Assembly: GCF_900142995.1 (NCBI RefSeq)
Contig: NZ_FRCR01000017.1
Coordinates: 1 to 33,155 of the forward strand
DNA length: 33,155 nt
Direction of reading: 5' to 3'
Source: Caldanaerovirga acetigignens
GTDB taxonomy: Bacteria; Bacillota; Thermosediminibacteria; Thermosediminibacterales; Thermosediminibacteraceae
A program made the position numbers and the translations under genes. The notes under the pieces are model-generated. The model had not been told where the DNA came from. It searched no databases and saw nothing but the letters and a program-made list of their open reading frames with translations. Positions 19,088-28,649 of this stretch are shown here, piece after piece; positions within the stretch are counted from its first letter, which is position 1, and every line of letters begins with the position of its first letter.

Positions 19088-19714
19088 TTACTTGGAGTAT
19101 AGCTCAACGATGAGGTGTTCCTGGATGGGCACGTCGATGTCTTCGCGATTCGGGTACCTCAATACTTCGCCGCTAAGGGTATCGTAATTTACCGACAACC
19201 ATTCTGGCATAACCTTGCCCCTGCCTAATTCTGCCATCTCTTTGAACAGCTCTAAAGACCTGCTCTTTTCTCTTACGGCAATTACATCTCCAGGCCTTAC
19301 TTGATATGATGGAATGTTCACTTTTTTGCCGTTTACCTCTATGTGTCCGTGCCTTACTATTTGCCTCGCCTGGGCACGAGATTTGGCAAACCCGAGTCGG
19401 TAAACCACGTTGTCCAGACGGCATTCCAAAAGTCTAAGCAGGTTTTCTCCGGTTACACCTTTCTTCCTTGAAGCTTCTTCAAAATATATCTTGAACTGCT
19501 GCTCTAGTACTCCATAAATCCTCTTGGCCTTTTGTTTTTCTCTAAGCTGCACACCATATTCGGTGAGTTTCCTTTTCATCTGTCCGTGTTGACCTGGCGC
19601 GTATCCCCTGCGGTCAATAGCACATTTCGGGGTATAGCATCTTTCGCCTTTAAGGTATAGTTTTATTCCTTCACGGCGGCACAAGCGGCAAACTGGACCT
19701 GTATGTCTTGCCAT
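19088..19714 (-). CDS. rpsD: 30S ribosomal protein S4, zinc-binding form
   Basis: Primary 16S-binding assembly protein and part of the mRNA-entry pore. Cys9, Cys12, Cys26 and Cys31 form the zinc knuckle of the C+ type. The S4 RNA-binding domain follows ([19 protein letters not shown], then [15 protein letters not shown]). The 208 residues are normal. AGGAGGT precedes the ATG. In many bacteria S4 represses its own operon; no such site was identified here. Confidence 0.98.
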   Translation of the reverse strand: MARHTGPVCRLCRREGIKLYLKGERCYTPKCAIDRRGYAPGQHGQMKRKLTEYGVQLREKQKAKRIYGVLEQQFKIYFEEASRKKGVTGENLLRLLECRLDNVVYRLGFAKSRAQARQIVRHGHIEVNGKKVNIPSYQVRPGDVIAVREKSRSLELFKEMAELGRGKVMPEWLSVNYDTLSGEVLRYPNREDIDVPIQEHLIVELYSK

Positions 19715-19741
19715 CCTTTATTTCCACCTCCTGATTTTTTG

Positions 19742-20125
19742 TTAAACTCGACGGCGTTTCGGCGGCCTGCACCCGTTGTGGGGTATCGGCGTTACATCTT
19801 TTATCACGCTTATCTCCAGTCCGGCTGCCTGAAGCGAACGTATGGCTGCTTCTCGCCCAGGTCCTGGCCCTTTCACAAGGACCTCGACCGTCTTAAGGCC
19901 GTAGTCCATGGCTTTTTTAGCAGCCGATTCCGCTGCCAGTTGGGCTGCAAAAGGAGTGCCCTTCCTTGAACCTTTAAAACCTACCGTTCCCGCGCTGGCC
20001 CAAGTAATTGGATTTCCCGCCTCATCGGTTATGGTGACTATCGTATTATTGAAAGTCGAATGGATGTGGGCTTTGCCCTTTTCTACACGCCTTTTTTCTC
20101 TGCGCTTTCTCGAAGTCATTGCCAC
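19742..20125 (-). CDS. rpsK: 30S ribosomal protein S11
   Basis: Small-subunit platform protein. [18 protein letters not shown] and the C-terminal [18 protein letters not shown] are diagnostic. The length is 127 residues. The GTG at 20125 is preferred because GGAGGTG lies 7 nt before it and it gives the usual MA- beginning. An ATG two codons later is spaced too far. Confidence 0.97.
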   Translation of the reverse strand: MAMTSRKRREKRRVEKGKAHIHSTFNNTIVTITDEAGNPITWASAGTVGFKGSRKGTPFAAQLAAESAAKKAMDYGLKTVEVLVKGPGPGREAAIRSLQAAGLEISVIKDVTPIPHNGCRPPKRRRV

Positions 20126-20154
20126 TTTGCATCACCTCCATAAATTTATTTACC

Positions 20155-20526
20155 TTATTTGCTGCGCTTTGCTCCGACGGTCTTTCTAGGACCTTTCCTG
20201 GTCCTTGCATTAGTGCGGGTCCTCTGTCCGCGAACGGGAAGTCCCTTTCTGTGGCGTATTCCTCTGTAACATCCGATTTCTATCAATCTTTTGATGTTCA
20301 TCGCTACTTCACGGCGAAGATCTCCTTCGACCTTGTAATTCTTTTCAATTATATCCCTGAGATTGGATATCTCTTTCTCCGTCAGGTCCTTTACTCTCGT
20401 ATCAGGATTGACTCCCGCTTCTTTCAATATTTTGTTCGAAAGGCTCCTGCCTATACCGTAAATATACGTCAGGGCTATTTCAACCCTTTTGTCTTTCGGC
20501 AGGTCGACTCCCGCTATCCTAGCCAT
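20155..20526 (-). CDS. rpsM: 30S ribosomal protein S13
   Basis: Head protein that bridges to the large subunit and contacts P-site t[37 protein letters not shown] and the basic C-terminus [17 protein letters not shown] are typical. The length is 123 residues. AAGGAGGAGTG precedes the ATG. Confidence 0.98.
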   Translation of the reverse strand: MARIAGVDLPKDKRVEIALTYIYGIGRSLSNKILKEAGVNPDTRVKDLTEKEISNLRDIIEKNYKVEGDLRREVAMNIKRLIEIGCYRGIRHRKGLPVRGQRTRTNARTRKGPRKTVGAKRSK

Positions 20527-20541
20527 CCACTCACTCCTCCT

Positions 20542-20655
20542 TTAGCCTTGTCTTTGCTTATGCTTTGGATTTTCGCAAATTACCATAATTCTTCCCTTGC
20601 GCTTTATTATCTTGCACTTTTCGCATATTTTCTTTACAGAAGGCCGTACTTTCAA
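20542..20655 (-). CDS. rpmJ: 50S ribosomal protein L36, zinc-binding, TTG start
   Basis: A 37-residue protein beginning [20 protein letters not shown] after the initiator and ending NPKHKQRQG. Cys11, Cys14, Cys27 and His32 are the zinc ligands of the C+ form. The start is TTG at 20653-20655, with GGGGG 8 nt upstream; no ATG is suitably placed (the only in-frame one is Met24). Its small size and TTG start make it easy to miss. It sits in the usual infA-rpmJ-rpsM order. Confidence 0.96.
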   Translation of the reverse strand: MKVRPSVKKICEKCKIIKRKGRIMVICENPKHKQRQG

Positions 20656-20671
20656 CTTTGATTCCCCCTTC

Positions 20672-20890
20672 TTATTTGTAGCGGTATACTATTCTGCCTC
20701 GAGTTAAATCGTAGGGAGATAGCTCTACAGTAACTTTGTCGCCCGGTAGTATCCTAATATAGTTCATCCTTATTTTGCCGGATACGTGAGCCAAAACTTT
20801 ATGACCATTCTTCAATTCAACTCGAAACATTCCATTAGGAAGAGGCTCCACAACCGTGCCTTCTACTTCGATTACATCCTCTTTGGACAT
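20672..20890 (-). CDS. infA: translation initiation factor IF-1
   Basis: Small S1/OB-fold protein that blocks the A site during initiation. The 72 residues from the ATG at 20890 are the exact usual length ([20 protein letters not shown] to the RGRIVYRYK end). GGAGGAGGG lies 5 nt before. Upstream in-frame codons run into the preceding gene region and lack a ribosome-binding site. Confidence 0.98.
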   Translation of the reverse strand: MSKEDVIEVEGTVVEPLPNGMFRVELKNGHKVLAHVSGKIRMNYIRILPGDKVTVELSPYDLTRGRIVYRYK

Positions 20891-20909
20891 AAAGGCCCTC
20901 CTCCCTCCT

Positions 20910-21197
20910 TTAAGGCCTGTTATCATCGGGTTTTTCAACTAACTCTTCGAGGGCTCTTCTTATTTCTTCGTTGTAAACTTTGCGTCCGTTAATAATCTTC
21001 TCGTAAATAAAACCTGATTTCCGGTTCATGATCTTAAGGTGCTTTAATTTCTTTTTTTTCGGTCTTTCTATTCTCCTCAGTTTGCCATCCGCAACGTACA
21101 CATATTCAGAGTCGATTATCCCTACCACCAGCATGAATCGCCCTTTGTCGCGCCCAGCACAAGACATGACTACCTGGCCCGGTTCCACTTCTTTCAT
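20910..21197 (-). CDS. KOW-domain RNA-binding protein, L14e/L6e/L27e-like
   Basis: A 95-residue basic protein with an N-terminal KOW-type beta fold ([20 protein letters not shown], about residues 6-25) and a lysine-rich stretch ([15 protein letters not shown]). The C-terminal half is predicted helical and acidic. It resembles the COG2163-type proteins found between map and infA in many Firmicutes. Its place suggests a ribosome-associated role, but the function is not established. AGGTG precedes the ATG. Confidence 0.85.
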   Translation of the reverse strand: MKEVEPGQVVMSCAGRDKGRFMLVVGIIDSEYVYVADGKLRRIERPKKKKLKHLKIMNRKSGFIYEKIINGRKVYNEEIRRALEELVEKPDDNRP

Positions 21198-21209
21198 ATC
21201 AACACCTAC

Positions 21210-21956
21210 CTATAGAATGGTCAAAATTTCAGGCTCACCATCGGTAATAGCGATGGTGTTTTCGTAATGTGCCGAAAGACTCCCATCTTTTGTGACAACC
21301 GTCCAGTTGTCTTCTCGCGTATAGACCTCGAAATTCCCGGCGTTTACCATAGGCTCAATAGCCAGAGTCATGCCCGGCTTTAGCCTGGGCCCTTTGCTTG
21401 GCGGGCCGTAATTTGGCACATGCGGGTCTTCATGCATTTTGCGGCCAATGCCGTGGCCTCCCCATTCCCGCACAACGGAAAAATTTTGACTTTCTACGAA
21501 GGTCTGTATTGCGTGAGAAATGTCGGAAAGCCTGTATCCAACTTTGGCATAAACCAAACCTTCAAAAAAGCTTCGTTCGGTAACATCAATGAGTTTTTTG
21601 GCTTCCTCCGAGACGTTTCCCACTGGGTAGGTTCTGGCTGCATCGGAAAAATAGCCTTCCACTATCGCTCCTACATCTATACTTATAATATCACCGTCTT
21701 GGAGGATTCTTAATCCAGGAATTCCATGTACTACCTCTTCATTAACTGATGCACAAATCGTGGCTGGAAAACCCCTGTATCCTTTGAACGCGGGGTGAGC
21801 ACCGTTTTTTAGTATAATCTCTTCCGCAATCCTGTCAAGTTCCCCGGTGGTAACGCCGGGTTTTATATGCTTTTTCAGTTCCTCAAGCACCAACGCCACC
21901 ACTTTGCCGGCCCTTTTCATTATCTCAATTTCCCTTTTCGACTTTATTACTATCAT
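21210..21956 (-). CDS. map: methionine aminopeptidase, type I
   Basis: Removes the N-terminal methionine from new proteins. The five metal ligands are visible: Asp94, Asp105, His168, Glu201 and Glu232, plus substrate-binding His78 in HGIPG. At 248 residues it is the short type Ia form. The ATG overlaps the adk TGA by 1 nt, so the two are translationally coupled. Confidence 0.98.
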   Translation of the reverse strand: MIVIKSKREIEIMKRAGKVVALVLEELKKHIKPGVTTGELDRIAEEIILKNGAHPAFKGYRGFPATICASVNEEVVHGIPGLRILQDGDIISIDVGAIVEGYFSDAARTYPVGNVSEEAKKLIDVTERSFFEGLVYAKVGYRLSDISHAIQTFVESQNFSVVREWGGHGIGRKMHEDPHVPNYGPPSKGPRLKPGMTLAIEPMVNAGNFEVYTREDNWTVVTKDGSLSAHYENTIAITDGEPEILTIL

Positions 21957-22606
21957 CAGCCTTCTCCTTTTAGGAGACCTTTTATCTCTTCGAAAACTTC
22001 TTCAATTGGCCTGTTTCCATCGATGTTCGCCAGCAGATTTTTGTTCTTGTAATAATCTATTAGGGGTTTCGTCTCTCTTTCATATACGTCAATTCTCTTC
22101 TCAACCGTTTTTACATCATCGTCTGCCCTCTCGATTAGCCTCCCGCCGCACTTGTCGCAAATTCCTTGCTGCCTCGGTGGGTTGTACTTGACGTGATATG
22201 TGGAGCCGCATACCTCACATACCCGGCGCCCAGTAAACCTCTCAATAAGCTCCTCCCGCGGAACAACGATGTTTATTACGGCGTCCAATTTTACTTCCAT
22301 TTCTTCGAGGATTTTTTCCAGACTCTCAGCTTGAGGTATGGTCCTGGGGAAGCCATCAAGTATGAACCCCTTTTCGGCGTCATTCTCCCGCAGGCGTTCT
22401 TTCACTATCCCCGTAATCACTTCATCGGGAACTAGAAGCCCTTGATCCATGTATTCTTTTGCCTTTCTCCCAAGTTCTGTCCCCTGATTTACCGCAGCTC
22501 TCAGCATATCGCCCGTCGAGATCTGAGGAATGCCAAACGTCTCGCAAAGTTTTTTTGCTTGAGTCCCTTTTCCAGCTCCGGGAGGTCCCATTAGAATTAT
22601 GCGCAT
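21956..22606 (-). CDS. adk: adenylate kinase with zinc-type LID
   Basis: Interconverts AMP, ATP and ADP. The P-loop GPPGAGKGT is at 7-15 and the AMP-binding DGFPRT at 84-89. The long LID carries Cys130, Cys133, Cys150 and Cys153, the structural zinc site common in Gram-positive and thermophilic enzymes. It is 216 residues. The AGGAG ribosome-binding site lies in the 13-bp gap after secY. Confidence 0.98.
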   Translation of the reverse strand: MRIILMGPPGAGKGTQAKKLCETFGIPQISTGDMLRAAVNQGTELGRKAKEYMDQGLLVPDEVITGIVKERLRENDAEKGFILDGFPRTIPQAESLEKILEEMEVKLDAVINIVVPREELIERFTGRRVCEVCGSTYHVKYNPPRQQGICDKCGGRLIERADDDVKTVEKRIDVYERETKPLIDYYKNKNLLANIDGNRPIEEVFEEIKGLLKGEG

Positions 22607-22619
22607 TTTTTATCAGCTC

Positions 22620-23876
22620 CTACTTCAAGAAGCCCTGATAATGCCTCATTAGCATCTGGGCTTCAATAAGTTTCATTGTCTCCAAAGCTACACCTATTAC
22701 TATCAAAAGCGCTGTTCCTCCAAAGTATATGTTGAGGTTGGTCACACCGGTGATCAAATAAGGCAAAACGGCTATAACCGCAAGGAAAACTGCACCTATT
22801 AGGGTTATTCTTGTCATTATTCTATTTAGGTACTCAGCAGTAGGTCTGCCAGGCCTAATCCCAGGGATAAAGCCTCCGTATTTCTTTATATTTTCGGCTA
22901 CATCTATTGGATTAAAAGTCACAGCAGTATAAAAGTATGTGAAAAATATTATGAGAAGGGCATAAAAGCTTGCATAAAGCCATCCACCAGGTTTTATAAA
23001 ATTGGCGATGCTCAGGGCTACTTTGCTGTTAGGGAAAAATCCCGCAACAGTGCTGGGGAAAAGGAGTATAGACATTGCAAAAATAACCGGAATGACACCA
23101 GCAGCGTTTAATTTCATCGGTATGTGGGTAGTTTGGCCACCGTATATCCTTCTTCCTACAACTCTCTTGGCGTATTGAACCGGAATTCGGCGTTCAGCCT
23201 GCTGAACAGCTATGACCCCTACTATCACGGCCAGAGCAAAGATTGCAAATAAAAGCACCATTAAGATGTTTGTGGTACCTACTCTGACGTATTGATAGAC
23301 CTGATATATTCCACTGGGCAGTCTTGATACAATCCCCGCAAAAATCAAAAGAGAAATCCCGTTGCCGATGCCTTTGTCGTTAATTTGTTCACCGACCCAC
23401 ATCAAAAACGCCGTGCCGGCAGTCAAGCTAATAACCACGAGGAGGCTGCCGAAAAATCCCGGATACATCAAGGCGCTCCTAAACCCTATGGCAAGGCCCG
23501 TTGCCTGAATAAGCCCGAGGACTACCGTGCCGTACCGGGTGTAGCGAGCTAGAACTTTTCGCCCTTCCGCACCCTCCTTTGCCAACTCCTCCCACTTCGG
23601 AATAACTATGGTGAGAAGCTGAACTATTATGGATGCATTGATGTACGGCGTTATGCTCATAGCAAAAACAGAAAACTGTTTGAAAGCGCCTCCTGCTATA
23701 ATGTCAAAAAAGCCAAGAAGCGCACCCCTTTCGATTAGCTGCCTTACAGCTTCGGGGTTCATGCCTGGCACCGGCACGAAAGCCCCTATTCTAAATACCA
23801 CGAGCATTAAAAGCGTGAACTTAATGCGCCGTCTCAAATCCGGGATTTTCCAGGCGTTTCTCAGGGCTTCCAGCAT
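22620..23876 (-). CDS. secY: preprotein translocase subunit SecY
   Basis: Central channel of the Sec translocon in the cytoplasmic membrane. It is 418 residues with about ten hydrophobic helices. The plug-proximal segment GAFVPVPGMNPE and the cytoplasmic loops AERRIPVQYAKRVVGRR (ribosome/SecA contact) and FIPGIRPGRPTAEYLNRI are well conserved. The ATG overlaps the rplO stop by 1 nt. Confidence 0.98.
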   Translation of the reverse strand: MLEALRNAWKIPDLRRRIKFTLLMLVVFRIGAFVPVPGMNPEAVRQLIERGALLGFFDIIAGGAFKQFSVFAMSITPYINASIIVQLLTIVIPKWEELAKEGAEGRKVLARYTRYGTVVLGLIQATGLAIGFRSALMYPGFFGSLLVVISLTAGTAFLMWVGEQINDKGIGNGISLLIFAGIVSRLPSGIYQVYQYVRVGTTNILMVLLFAIFALAVIVGVIAVQQAERRIPVQYAKRVVGRRIYGGQTTHIPMKLNAAGVIPVIFAMSILLFPSTVAGFFPNSKVALSIANFIKPGGWLYASFYALLIIFFTYFYTAVTFNPIDVAENIKKYGGFIPGIRPGRPTAEYLNRIMTRITLIGAVFLAVIAVLPYLITGVTNLNIYFGGTALLIVIGVALETMKLIEAQMLMRHYQGFLK

Positions 23877-24316
23877 TATATCACCTCGGCTTTCCCGCCG
23901 GCAGCCTCAATCTTTTCCTTGGCGGAGCTGGAAAATGCATGAGCTACGACTTCCAGCTTAACGTTTAGTTCGCCATCTCCGAGTATTTTTACTCCGTCTT
24001 TAATCTGTTTTATCAGTCCCTTTTCTTTTAAAAGTTCAGGCGTGACCTTTGTGTTTTCTTCAAAAACATTCAAGTCTTTCACATTCACTATGGCGTATTC
24101 TTTTTTGAATTTATTCGTAAATCCTCTTTTGGGTATCCTGCGTATTAGGGGCATCTGTCCTCCTTCAAATCCCGGTCGTACCCCACCCCCGCTCCTAGCG
24201 TTCTGGCCTTTGTGGCCGCGGGTAGAAGTCTTTCCGTGCCCAGACCCTATGCCACGTCCAACTCTTTTGGGTCTTTTTCTGGAGCCTTTTGCAGGCTTTA
24301 GGTCATGAAGTCTCAT
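23876..24316 (-). CDS. rplO: 50S ribosomal protein L15
   Basis: Late-assembly large-subunit protein. The glycine/basic N-terminal half ([20 protein letters not shown]) and [18 protein letters not shown] are diagnostic. It is 146 residues, with AGGAGGTG before the ATG. It follows rpsE with only 28 bp between, where rpmD would normally stand. Confidence 0.98.
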   Translation of the reverse strand: MRLHDLKPAKGSRKRPKRVGRGIGSGHGKTSTRGHKGQNARSGGGVRPGFEGGQMPLIRRIPKRGFTNKFKKEYAIVNVKDLNVFEENTKVTPELLKEKGLIKQIKDGVKILGDGELNVKLEVVAHAFSSSAKEKIEAAGGKAEVI

Positions 24317-24344
24317 TGTCGCACCTCCTGTTCTATATGAGCTT

Positions 24345-24845
24345 TTACCCTAACAGTTCTTGAACGGTTTTGCCCCTTAATTTCGCCACCTGTTCTGCCC
24401 TCTTTAATTGCTTTAAGGCGTCAATAGTAGCATCCACCATGTTTTTAGCGTTATTCGAACCTAGCGATTTGCTGACCACATTTCTAAGTCCTGCAAGTTC
24501 CAGCACCGCCCTGACAGGCCCTCCTGCTATTACACCCGTACCTTCTACAGCAGGCTTTACTAAAACTTTTCCCGCACCGGATTCGCCAATAGCCTCATGG
24601 GGTATTGTGCCATTTATAACCGGCACTTCGATGAGATTCTTTTTGGCATCTTCGATGGCTTTTCTTATGGCATCAGGTATTTCCTGGGCCTTGCCAGTTC
24701 CAACCCCTACTTTTACATTTCTATTGCCGACCACGACTAGCACCGAGAACCTGAAGTTTTTTCCGCCTTTAGTTACCTTGGATACCCTGTTTATCGAAAC
24801 TACCTTTTCTGAAAATTCATGTTCCATGTCTTTTTCCCTTTGCAT
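24345..24845 (-). CDS. rpsE: 30S ribosomal protein S5
   Basis: Small-subunit protein at the mRNA entry and decoding region. The double-stranded-RNA-binding N-terminal domain has [20 protein letters not shown]. The C-terminal domain has GSGAGKV-like residues ([13 protein letters not shown]) and [11 protein letters not shown]. It is 166 residues. GGAGG precedes the ATG. Confidence 0.98.
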   Translation of the reverse strand: MQREKDMEHEFSEKVVSINRVSKVTKGGKNFRFSVLVVVGNRNVKVGVGTGKAQEIPDAIRKAIEDAKKNLIEVPVINGTIPHEAIGESGAGKVLVKPAVEGTGVIAGGPVRAVLELAGLRNVVSKSLGSNNAKNMVDATIDALKQLKRAEQVAKLRGKTVQELLG

Positions 24846-24862
24846 TCGCCTACCTCCTTTTT

Positions 24863-25228
24863 TTAGAATTCCAGACCGGCACGCCTTGCAGCTTCAGCTA
24901 GGGCTTTTACTCGCCCGTGGTACAGATATCCGCCCCTGTCAAAGGTAACTTTGGTTATCCCTTTCTCCAATGCCCTCTTTGCGATAAGCTCCCCAACCTT
25001 TTCTGCTGCTTCTATATTGCAACCATTAACGCTGTCACGAATAGCTGGGTCAAGGGTCGAAGCCGCCACCAGTGTTCGTCCTTCTTCGTCGTTAATTATC
25101 TGCGCGTAAATGTGCTTTAAGCTGCGGAAGACGTTCAACCTCGGCCTTTCGGCAGTGCCGAATACTTTTTTACGGATTCTTTTATGCCGTCTCTTCCGGG
25201 CTTCATTCCTGGACTCCTTTTTAATCAT
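24863..25228 (-). CDS. rplR: 50S ribosomal protein L18
   Basis: 5S-rRNA-binding protein of 121 residues. The arginine/lysine-rich N-terminus ([18 protein letters not shown]), [20 protein letters not shown] and the end [20 protein letters not shown] are diagnostic. AGGAGGGG precedes the ATG. Confidence 0.98.
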   Translation of the reverse strand: MIKKESRNEARKRRHKRIRKKVFGTAERPRLNVFRSLKHIYAQIINDEEGRTLVAASTLDPAIRDSVNGCNIEAAEKVGELIAKRALEKGITKVTFDRGGYLYHGRVKALAEAARRAGLEF

Positions 25229-25248
25229 TTATACCCCTCCTACTACCG

Positions 25249-25788
25249 TTATTTGCCTCCCGCTTTTCCAACCTTGCGGCGTATTATTTCATTTTCGTAC
25301 CTTATACCCTTGCCTTTGTAGGGCTCAGGTTCCTTTACGCTCCTTATCCTGGCGGCGGTTGTGCCTACCAGTTCCTTGTCTATACCCCTCACGATAATTT
25401 TGTTCTGTGCGGGCACTTCAAATTCAATGCCCTTTGGCGCTTCTATTTCTACTGGATGAGAATAACCGACGGTGAGCACCAATTTGTTTCCCTGCTTATT
25501 GGCCCTGTAACCAACGCCCTCTAAAACTAATGTCTTTTCATAACCGTTTACCACACCGTTTACCATATTTGCAATTAGGCTTCTTGTCAGGCCGTGAAGT
25601 GCTTTATGCTCTTTTTCGTCAGAAGGCCTTTTTACAATGATTTTGTTGTCTTCTTGAAAAATTTGCATGTCCTTATGAAACTCTTTTGTTATAGATCCTT
25701 TAGGCCCCTTTACGGTAACAACGTTTCCTTCAATCTTTACTTCAACGCCTTTCGGAATCTCTATGGGCTTTTTACCTATCCGCGACAT
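25249..25788 (-). CDS. rplF: 50S ribosomal protein L6
   Basis: Large-subunit protein near the factor-binding centre, with two repeated L6 folds. [17 protein letters not shown] opens the protein and [20 protein letters not shown] closes it. The ATG at 25788 gives 179 residues. A GTG four codons upstream falls inside the AAGGAGGTG ribosome-binding site and is rejected. Confidence 0.97.
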   Translation of the reverse strand: MSRIGKKPIEIPKGVEVKIEGNVVTVKGPKGSITKEFHKDMQIFQEDNKIIVKRPSDEKEHKALHGLTRSLIANMVNGVVNGYEKTLVLEGVGYRANKQGNKLVLTVGYSHPVEIEAPKGIEFEVPAQNKIIVRGIDKELVGTTAARIRSVKEPEPYKGKGIRYENEIIRRKVGKAGGK

Positions 25789-25813
25789 TTGTTCAGGCAC
25801 CTCCTTATCAAGT

Positions 25814-26212
25814 TTACCACACGTAGCAAATAACTTCTCCGCCTACTCCTTCTTTTCTCGCCTGTTTGTCGGTCATTATTCCTTTTGATGTAGAGAGAAT
25901 GGCTATGCCTAAGCCTCCGAGCACTTTAGGGATTTGGTCCTTCCTTACGTATATTCTAAGGCCCGGCTTGGAAATCCTCTTTATGCCGGTTATCACTCTC
26001 TCCTTATTGGGGCCGTATTTTAAATAAATCTTGATAATCCCCTGCTTGCCGTCCTCAATGATTTCATAGTCCTGAATAAAACCTTCATTTTTGAGGGTTT
26101 CAACTATTGCCCTCTTTATTTTTGAGCAAGGAACTTCTACAGTTGGGTGCCCTGCATTATTGGCATTCCTAATGCGTGTCAGCAAATCTGCGATGGGATC
26201 GGTAACAGCCAT
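25814..26212 (-). CDS. rpsH: 30S ribosomal protein S8
   Basis: 16S central-domain binder and, in many bacteria, the repressor of the spc operon. [20 protein letters not shown] at the start and [20 protein letters not shown] near the end are diagnostic. It is 132 residues. AAGGAGGT precedes the ATG. Confidence 0.98.
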   Translation of the reverse strand: MAVTDPIADLLTRIRNANNAGHPTVEVPCSKIKRAIVETLKNEGFIQDYEIIEDGKQGIIKIYLKYGPNKERVITGIKRISKPGLRIYVRKDQIPKVLGGLGIAILSTSKGIMTDKQARKEGVGGEVICYVW

Positions 26213-26236
26213 CTTTTGATACCTCCTTTCAACACT

Positions 26237-26422
26237 CTACCAGCTTGCCTTTCTTACGCCAGGTATCTCACCGCGATGGGCTAAAACTCTAAAGCAAAGT
26301 CGGCATACTCCGAATTTCCTAAGATATGCCCGTGGTCTTCCACATATCCTACAGCGGTTATAATATCTCGTTGAGTATTTCTGAGGCCTCTTCTGTTTTG
26401 CTATTAGTGATTTTTTCGCCAT
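26237..26422 (-). CDS. rpsN: 30S ribosomal protein S14, type Z
   Basis: Short zinc-binding S14 of 61 residues with Cys24, Cys27, Cys40 and Cys43 (CRIC and CRLC pairs). It ends [12 protein letters not shown]. This is the main zinc-dependent paralogue; a zinc-free longer copy, if present, would be elsewhere. Confidence 0.98.
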   Translation of the reverse strand: MAKKSLIAKQKRPQKYSTRYYNRCRICGRPRAYLRKFGVCRLCFRVLAHRGEIPGVRKASW

Positions 26423-26437
26423 CCTTCGTCCTCCTTT

Positions 26438-26977
26438 CTATTGCGCAAAGGGCATTCCCAAGCCCTTCAAAAGTTCGCGGGCCTCTTCATCGGTTTTGGC
26501 CGTTGTCACTATGGTAATATCCATCCCACGGATTTTGTCTATCTTATCATAATCTATCTCAGGGAAAATCAACTGTTCCCTTATGCCCAGAGTATAGTTG
26601 CCTCTGCCGTCGAAAGCATCGGGCGACAGGCCTTTGAAGTCTCTTACCCTCGGCAGTGCTATGTTAAATAGTTTATCAAGGAATTCGTACATCCTGTTTC
26701 CTCTTAGAGTAACCTTTGCCCCGATAGCCATACCCTTTCTTATTTTGAATGAGGCTATGGACTTTTTCGCTTTTGTAACTACGGGCTTTTGCCCTGATAT
26801 CATTGCTAAATCTCTTGTAGCCGACTCTATTGCTTTTGGATTTTCCTTTGCATCGCTTATACCCATGTTCAGTACAACTTTTTCCAGGCGCGGAACCTGC
26901 ATAACGCTTTTGTAATTAAATTTCTTCATAAGTGCTGGAATAACTTCTTTTTCATACTTTTCCCTCAGCCTGGGCAT
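26438..26977 (-). CDS. rplE: 50S ribosomal protein L5
   Basis: 5S-rRNA-binding protein of the central protuberance. [29 protein letters not shown] and [20 protein letters not shown] are typical. The ATG at 26977 gives 179 residues behind AAGGAGGG. The upstream in-frame TTG would lie in the ribosome-binding site. Confidence 0.98.
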   Translation of the reverse strand: MPRLREKYEKEVIPALMKKFNYKSVMQVPRLEKVVLNMGISDAKENPKAIESATRDLAMISGQKPVVTKAKKSIASFKIRKGMAIGAKVTLRGNRMYEFLDKLFNIALPRVRDFKGLSPDAFDGRGNYTLGIREQLIFPEIDYDKIDKIRGMDITIVTTAKTDEEARELLKGLGMPFAQ

Positions 26978-26997
26978 TAGATTCCCTCCTTTCAAGT

Positions 26998-27324
26998 CTA
27001 CTTGCTATCTATAACCTCACCGCATTTTTTGCAAGTCCTGACCTTTGTGCCATCAGCTAGGAAAGTATGCCCGATTCTCGTAGGCAACCCACATTTGTTG
27101 CAGACAACCATCAGTTTTGATGTATTAAGCGGCATTTCCTTATGCACTATTCCGCCTTGGGGATTTTTGGGAGAAGGTTTTTGGTGCTTTGTAGCCATGT
27201 TTACTCCTTCGACTATAGCTACACCCTTTTTCGCTATTACCTTGAGCACCTTTCCTTTTTTGCCTTTATCCTTGCCCGACAACACTAATACTGTATCACC
27301 CTTTTTCACGTGGACCTTCGACAA
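26998..27324 (-). CDS. rplX: 50S ribosomal protein L24, TTG start, Cys4 tail
   Basis: Assembly-initiator protein with a KOW motif ([20 protein letters not shown]). The start is a TTG at 27324 with AAGGAGGTG correctly spaced. The C-terminal part has Cys75, Cys78, Cys98 and Cys101, a possible zinc ribbon seen in several Firmicute L24 proteins. It is 108 residues. Confidence 0.97.
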   Translation of the reverse strand: MSKVHVKKGDTVLVLSGKDKGKKGKVLKVIAKKGVAIVEGVNMATKHQKPSPKNPQGGIVHKEMPLNTSKLMVVCNKCGLPTRIGHTFLADGTKVRTCKKCGEVIDSK

Positions 27325-27342
27325 GATTTACACCTCCTTGCC

Positions 27343-27711
27343 TTATAAGACTTCTGGAGCGAGCGAAATAATCCTCATAAAATTCTTCTCCCTCAATTCG
27401 CGTGCTACCGGTCCAAAAATACGCGTTCCCCTCGGGTTCATGTCATCATTTATTATAACTGCCGCATTTTCATCAAATCTTATATAAGAGCCATCCGGGC
27501 GCCTTGAAGGGGCTTTTGTCCTCACTATGACCGCTTTAACTACATCACCTTTTTTTACCATTCCATCTGGTGCCGCATCTTTTACCGAGGCTACTATTAT
27601 GTCGCCCAACCCGGCAAACTTTCTGTTAGAACCGCCCAAAACCCTAATGCACATTATCTGCTTTGCGCCGGTGTTATCCGCCACGTTTAGCCTCGTCTGA
27701 ACTTGAATCAT
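27343..27711 (-). CDS. rplN: 50S ribosomal protein L14
   Basis: Large-subunit protein forming an intersubunit bridge; silencing factor RsfS binds it in other bacteria. [20 protein letters not shown] and the end [12 protein letters not shown] are diagnostic. It is 122 residues. GGGGAGGG precedes the ATG. Confidence 0.98.
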   Translation of the reverse strand: MIQVQTRLNVADNTGAKQIMCIRVLGGSNRKFAGLGDIIVASVKDAAPDGMVKKGDVVKAVIVRTKAPSRRPDGSYIRFDENAAVIINDDMNPRGTRIFGPVARELREKNFMRIISLAPEVL

Positions 27712-27736
27712 TCCGAAACCCTCCCCTCTTTTTTAT

Positions 27737-27994
27737 TTACTCGGCACGCTTTACAATCTCCACCAGTCTCCAGCGCTTGGTCTTGCTCAACGGCCTTGTT
27801 TCCATTATTTTTACAACATCACCTATTTGGCACTGGTTGTGTTCATCGTGAGCTTTAAATTTCTTTGTGCGCTTTATTGTTTTGCCGTAAAGGGGATGAC
27901 GTATTATAGACTCGACAGCCACCACTATAGTTTTATCCATTTTATTGCTTACTACTACTCCCGTTCGTACCTTTCTTTTGGGCCTCTCTTCCAT
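27737..27994 (-). CDS. rpsQ: 30S ribosomal protein S17
   Basis: OB-fold 16S-binding protein of 85 residues. [20 protein letters not shown] and the [20 protein letters not shown] block, followed by LSKTKRW, are typical. AAGGAGGG precedes the ATG. Confidence 0.98.
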   Translation of the reverse strand: MEERPKRKVRTGVVVSNKMDKTIVVAVESIIRHPLYGKTIKRTKKFKAHDEHNQCQIGDVVKIMETRPLSKTKRWRLVEIVKRAE

Positions 27995-28027
27995 TTTATC
28001 CCTCCTTGGACTGTAAAATTTTATTTA

Positions 28028-28225
28028 TTATGCTCTCGCTTTTTCCCTCTCGGTCAAAATTGTTTTGATTCGGGCTATCGTCTTTCGGACTTCCCGTATC
28101 CTCCTCGGGTTATCCAATTGGCCTGTGGCCGACTGAAATCTTAAATTAAAAAGTTCGCTTTTTAAATCCTTTAGTTTCTGGACCAGCTCCTGATCCGATA
28201 ACTCCCTTATCTGCTTAGCCTTCAT
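28028..28225 (-). CDS. rpmC: 50S ribosomal protein L29
   Basis: Helical-hairpin protein at the exit tunnel that helps bind trigger factor and [23 protein letters not shown] and [19 protein letters not shown] are diagnostic. The ATG at 28225 gives 65 residues, overlaps rplP by 11 nt and has GGTGAT upstream. Earlier in-frame ATG and GTG codons lie in that site. Confidence 0.95.
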   Translation of the reverse strand: MKAKQIRELSDQELVQKLKDLKSELFNLRFQSATGQLDNPRRIREVRKTIARIKTILTEREKARA

Positions 28226-28649
28226 TTGCATCACCGCCTATCCCTTCGCGTTTAACGATTTTAGTCTTTATCGGAAGTTTATGGGAGGCAAGTGTCAAGG
28301 CTTCCTTAGCCACATCTTCTGGAATTCCTGCCAGCTCAAAAAGTATCCGTCCCGGCTTTACCACCGCAACCCAATATTCTGGAGAGCCCTTGCCGCTTCC
28401 CATACGGGTCTCGGCAGGCTTTTTCGTAACCGGTTTGTCCGGAAATATCTTTATCCAAACTTTTCCGCCTCTTTTAACATACCTTGTTATTGCAATTCTC
28501 GCAGCTTCTATCTGGCTGCTCGTAATCCATGCCGGTTCTAGGGCCTGCAGTCCGTACTCTCCGTAAGTAACCTCAGTCCCACGGGTAGCCCTGCCTTTAA
28601 TTGTGCCGCGCTGCTGCTTCCTGTACTTTACCCGCTTCGGCATTAACAT
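28215..28649 (-). CDS. rplP: 50S ribosomal protein L16
   Basis: Late-assembly protein at the A-site/peptidyl-transferase region. The beginning [15 protein letters not shown] matches the family, supporting the first ATG (28649) with GGAGG 8 nt upstream. [20 protein letters not shown] is typical. It is 144 residues. Its first 53 nt lie inside the end of rpsC. Confidence 0.98.
   Translation of the reverse strand: MLMPKRVKYRKQQRGTIKGRATRGTEVTYGEYGLQALEPAWITSSQIEAARIAITRYVKRGGKVWIKIFPDKPVTKKPAETRMGSGKGSPEYWVAVVKPGRILFELAGIPEDVAKEALTLASHKLPIKTKIVKREGIGGDANEG

Noticed and set aside
20119..20661. 180-codon plus-strand frame across rpsM and rpmJ
   Set aside because: It is antisense to two definite ribosomal genes and has a low-complexity, aromatic-rich translation.
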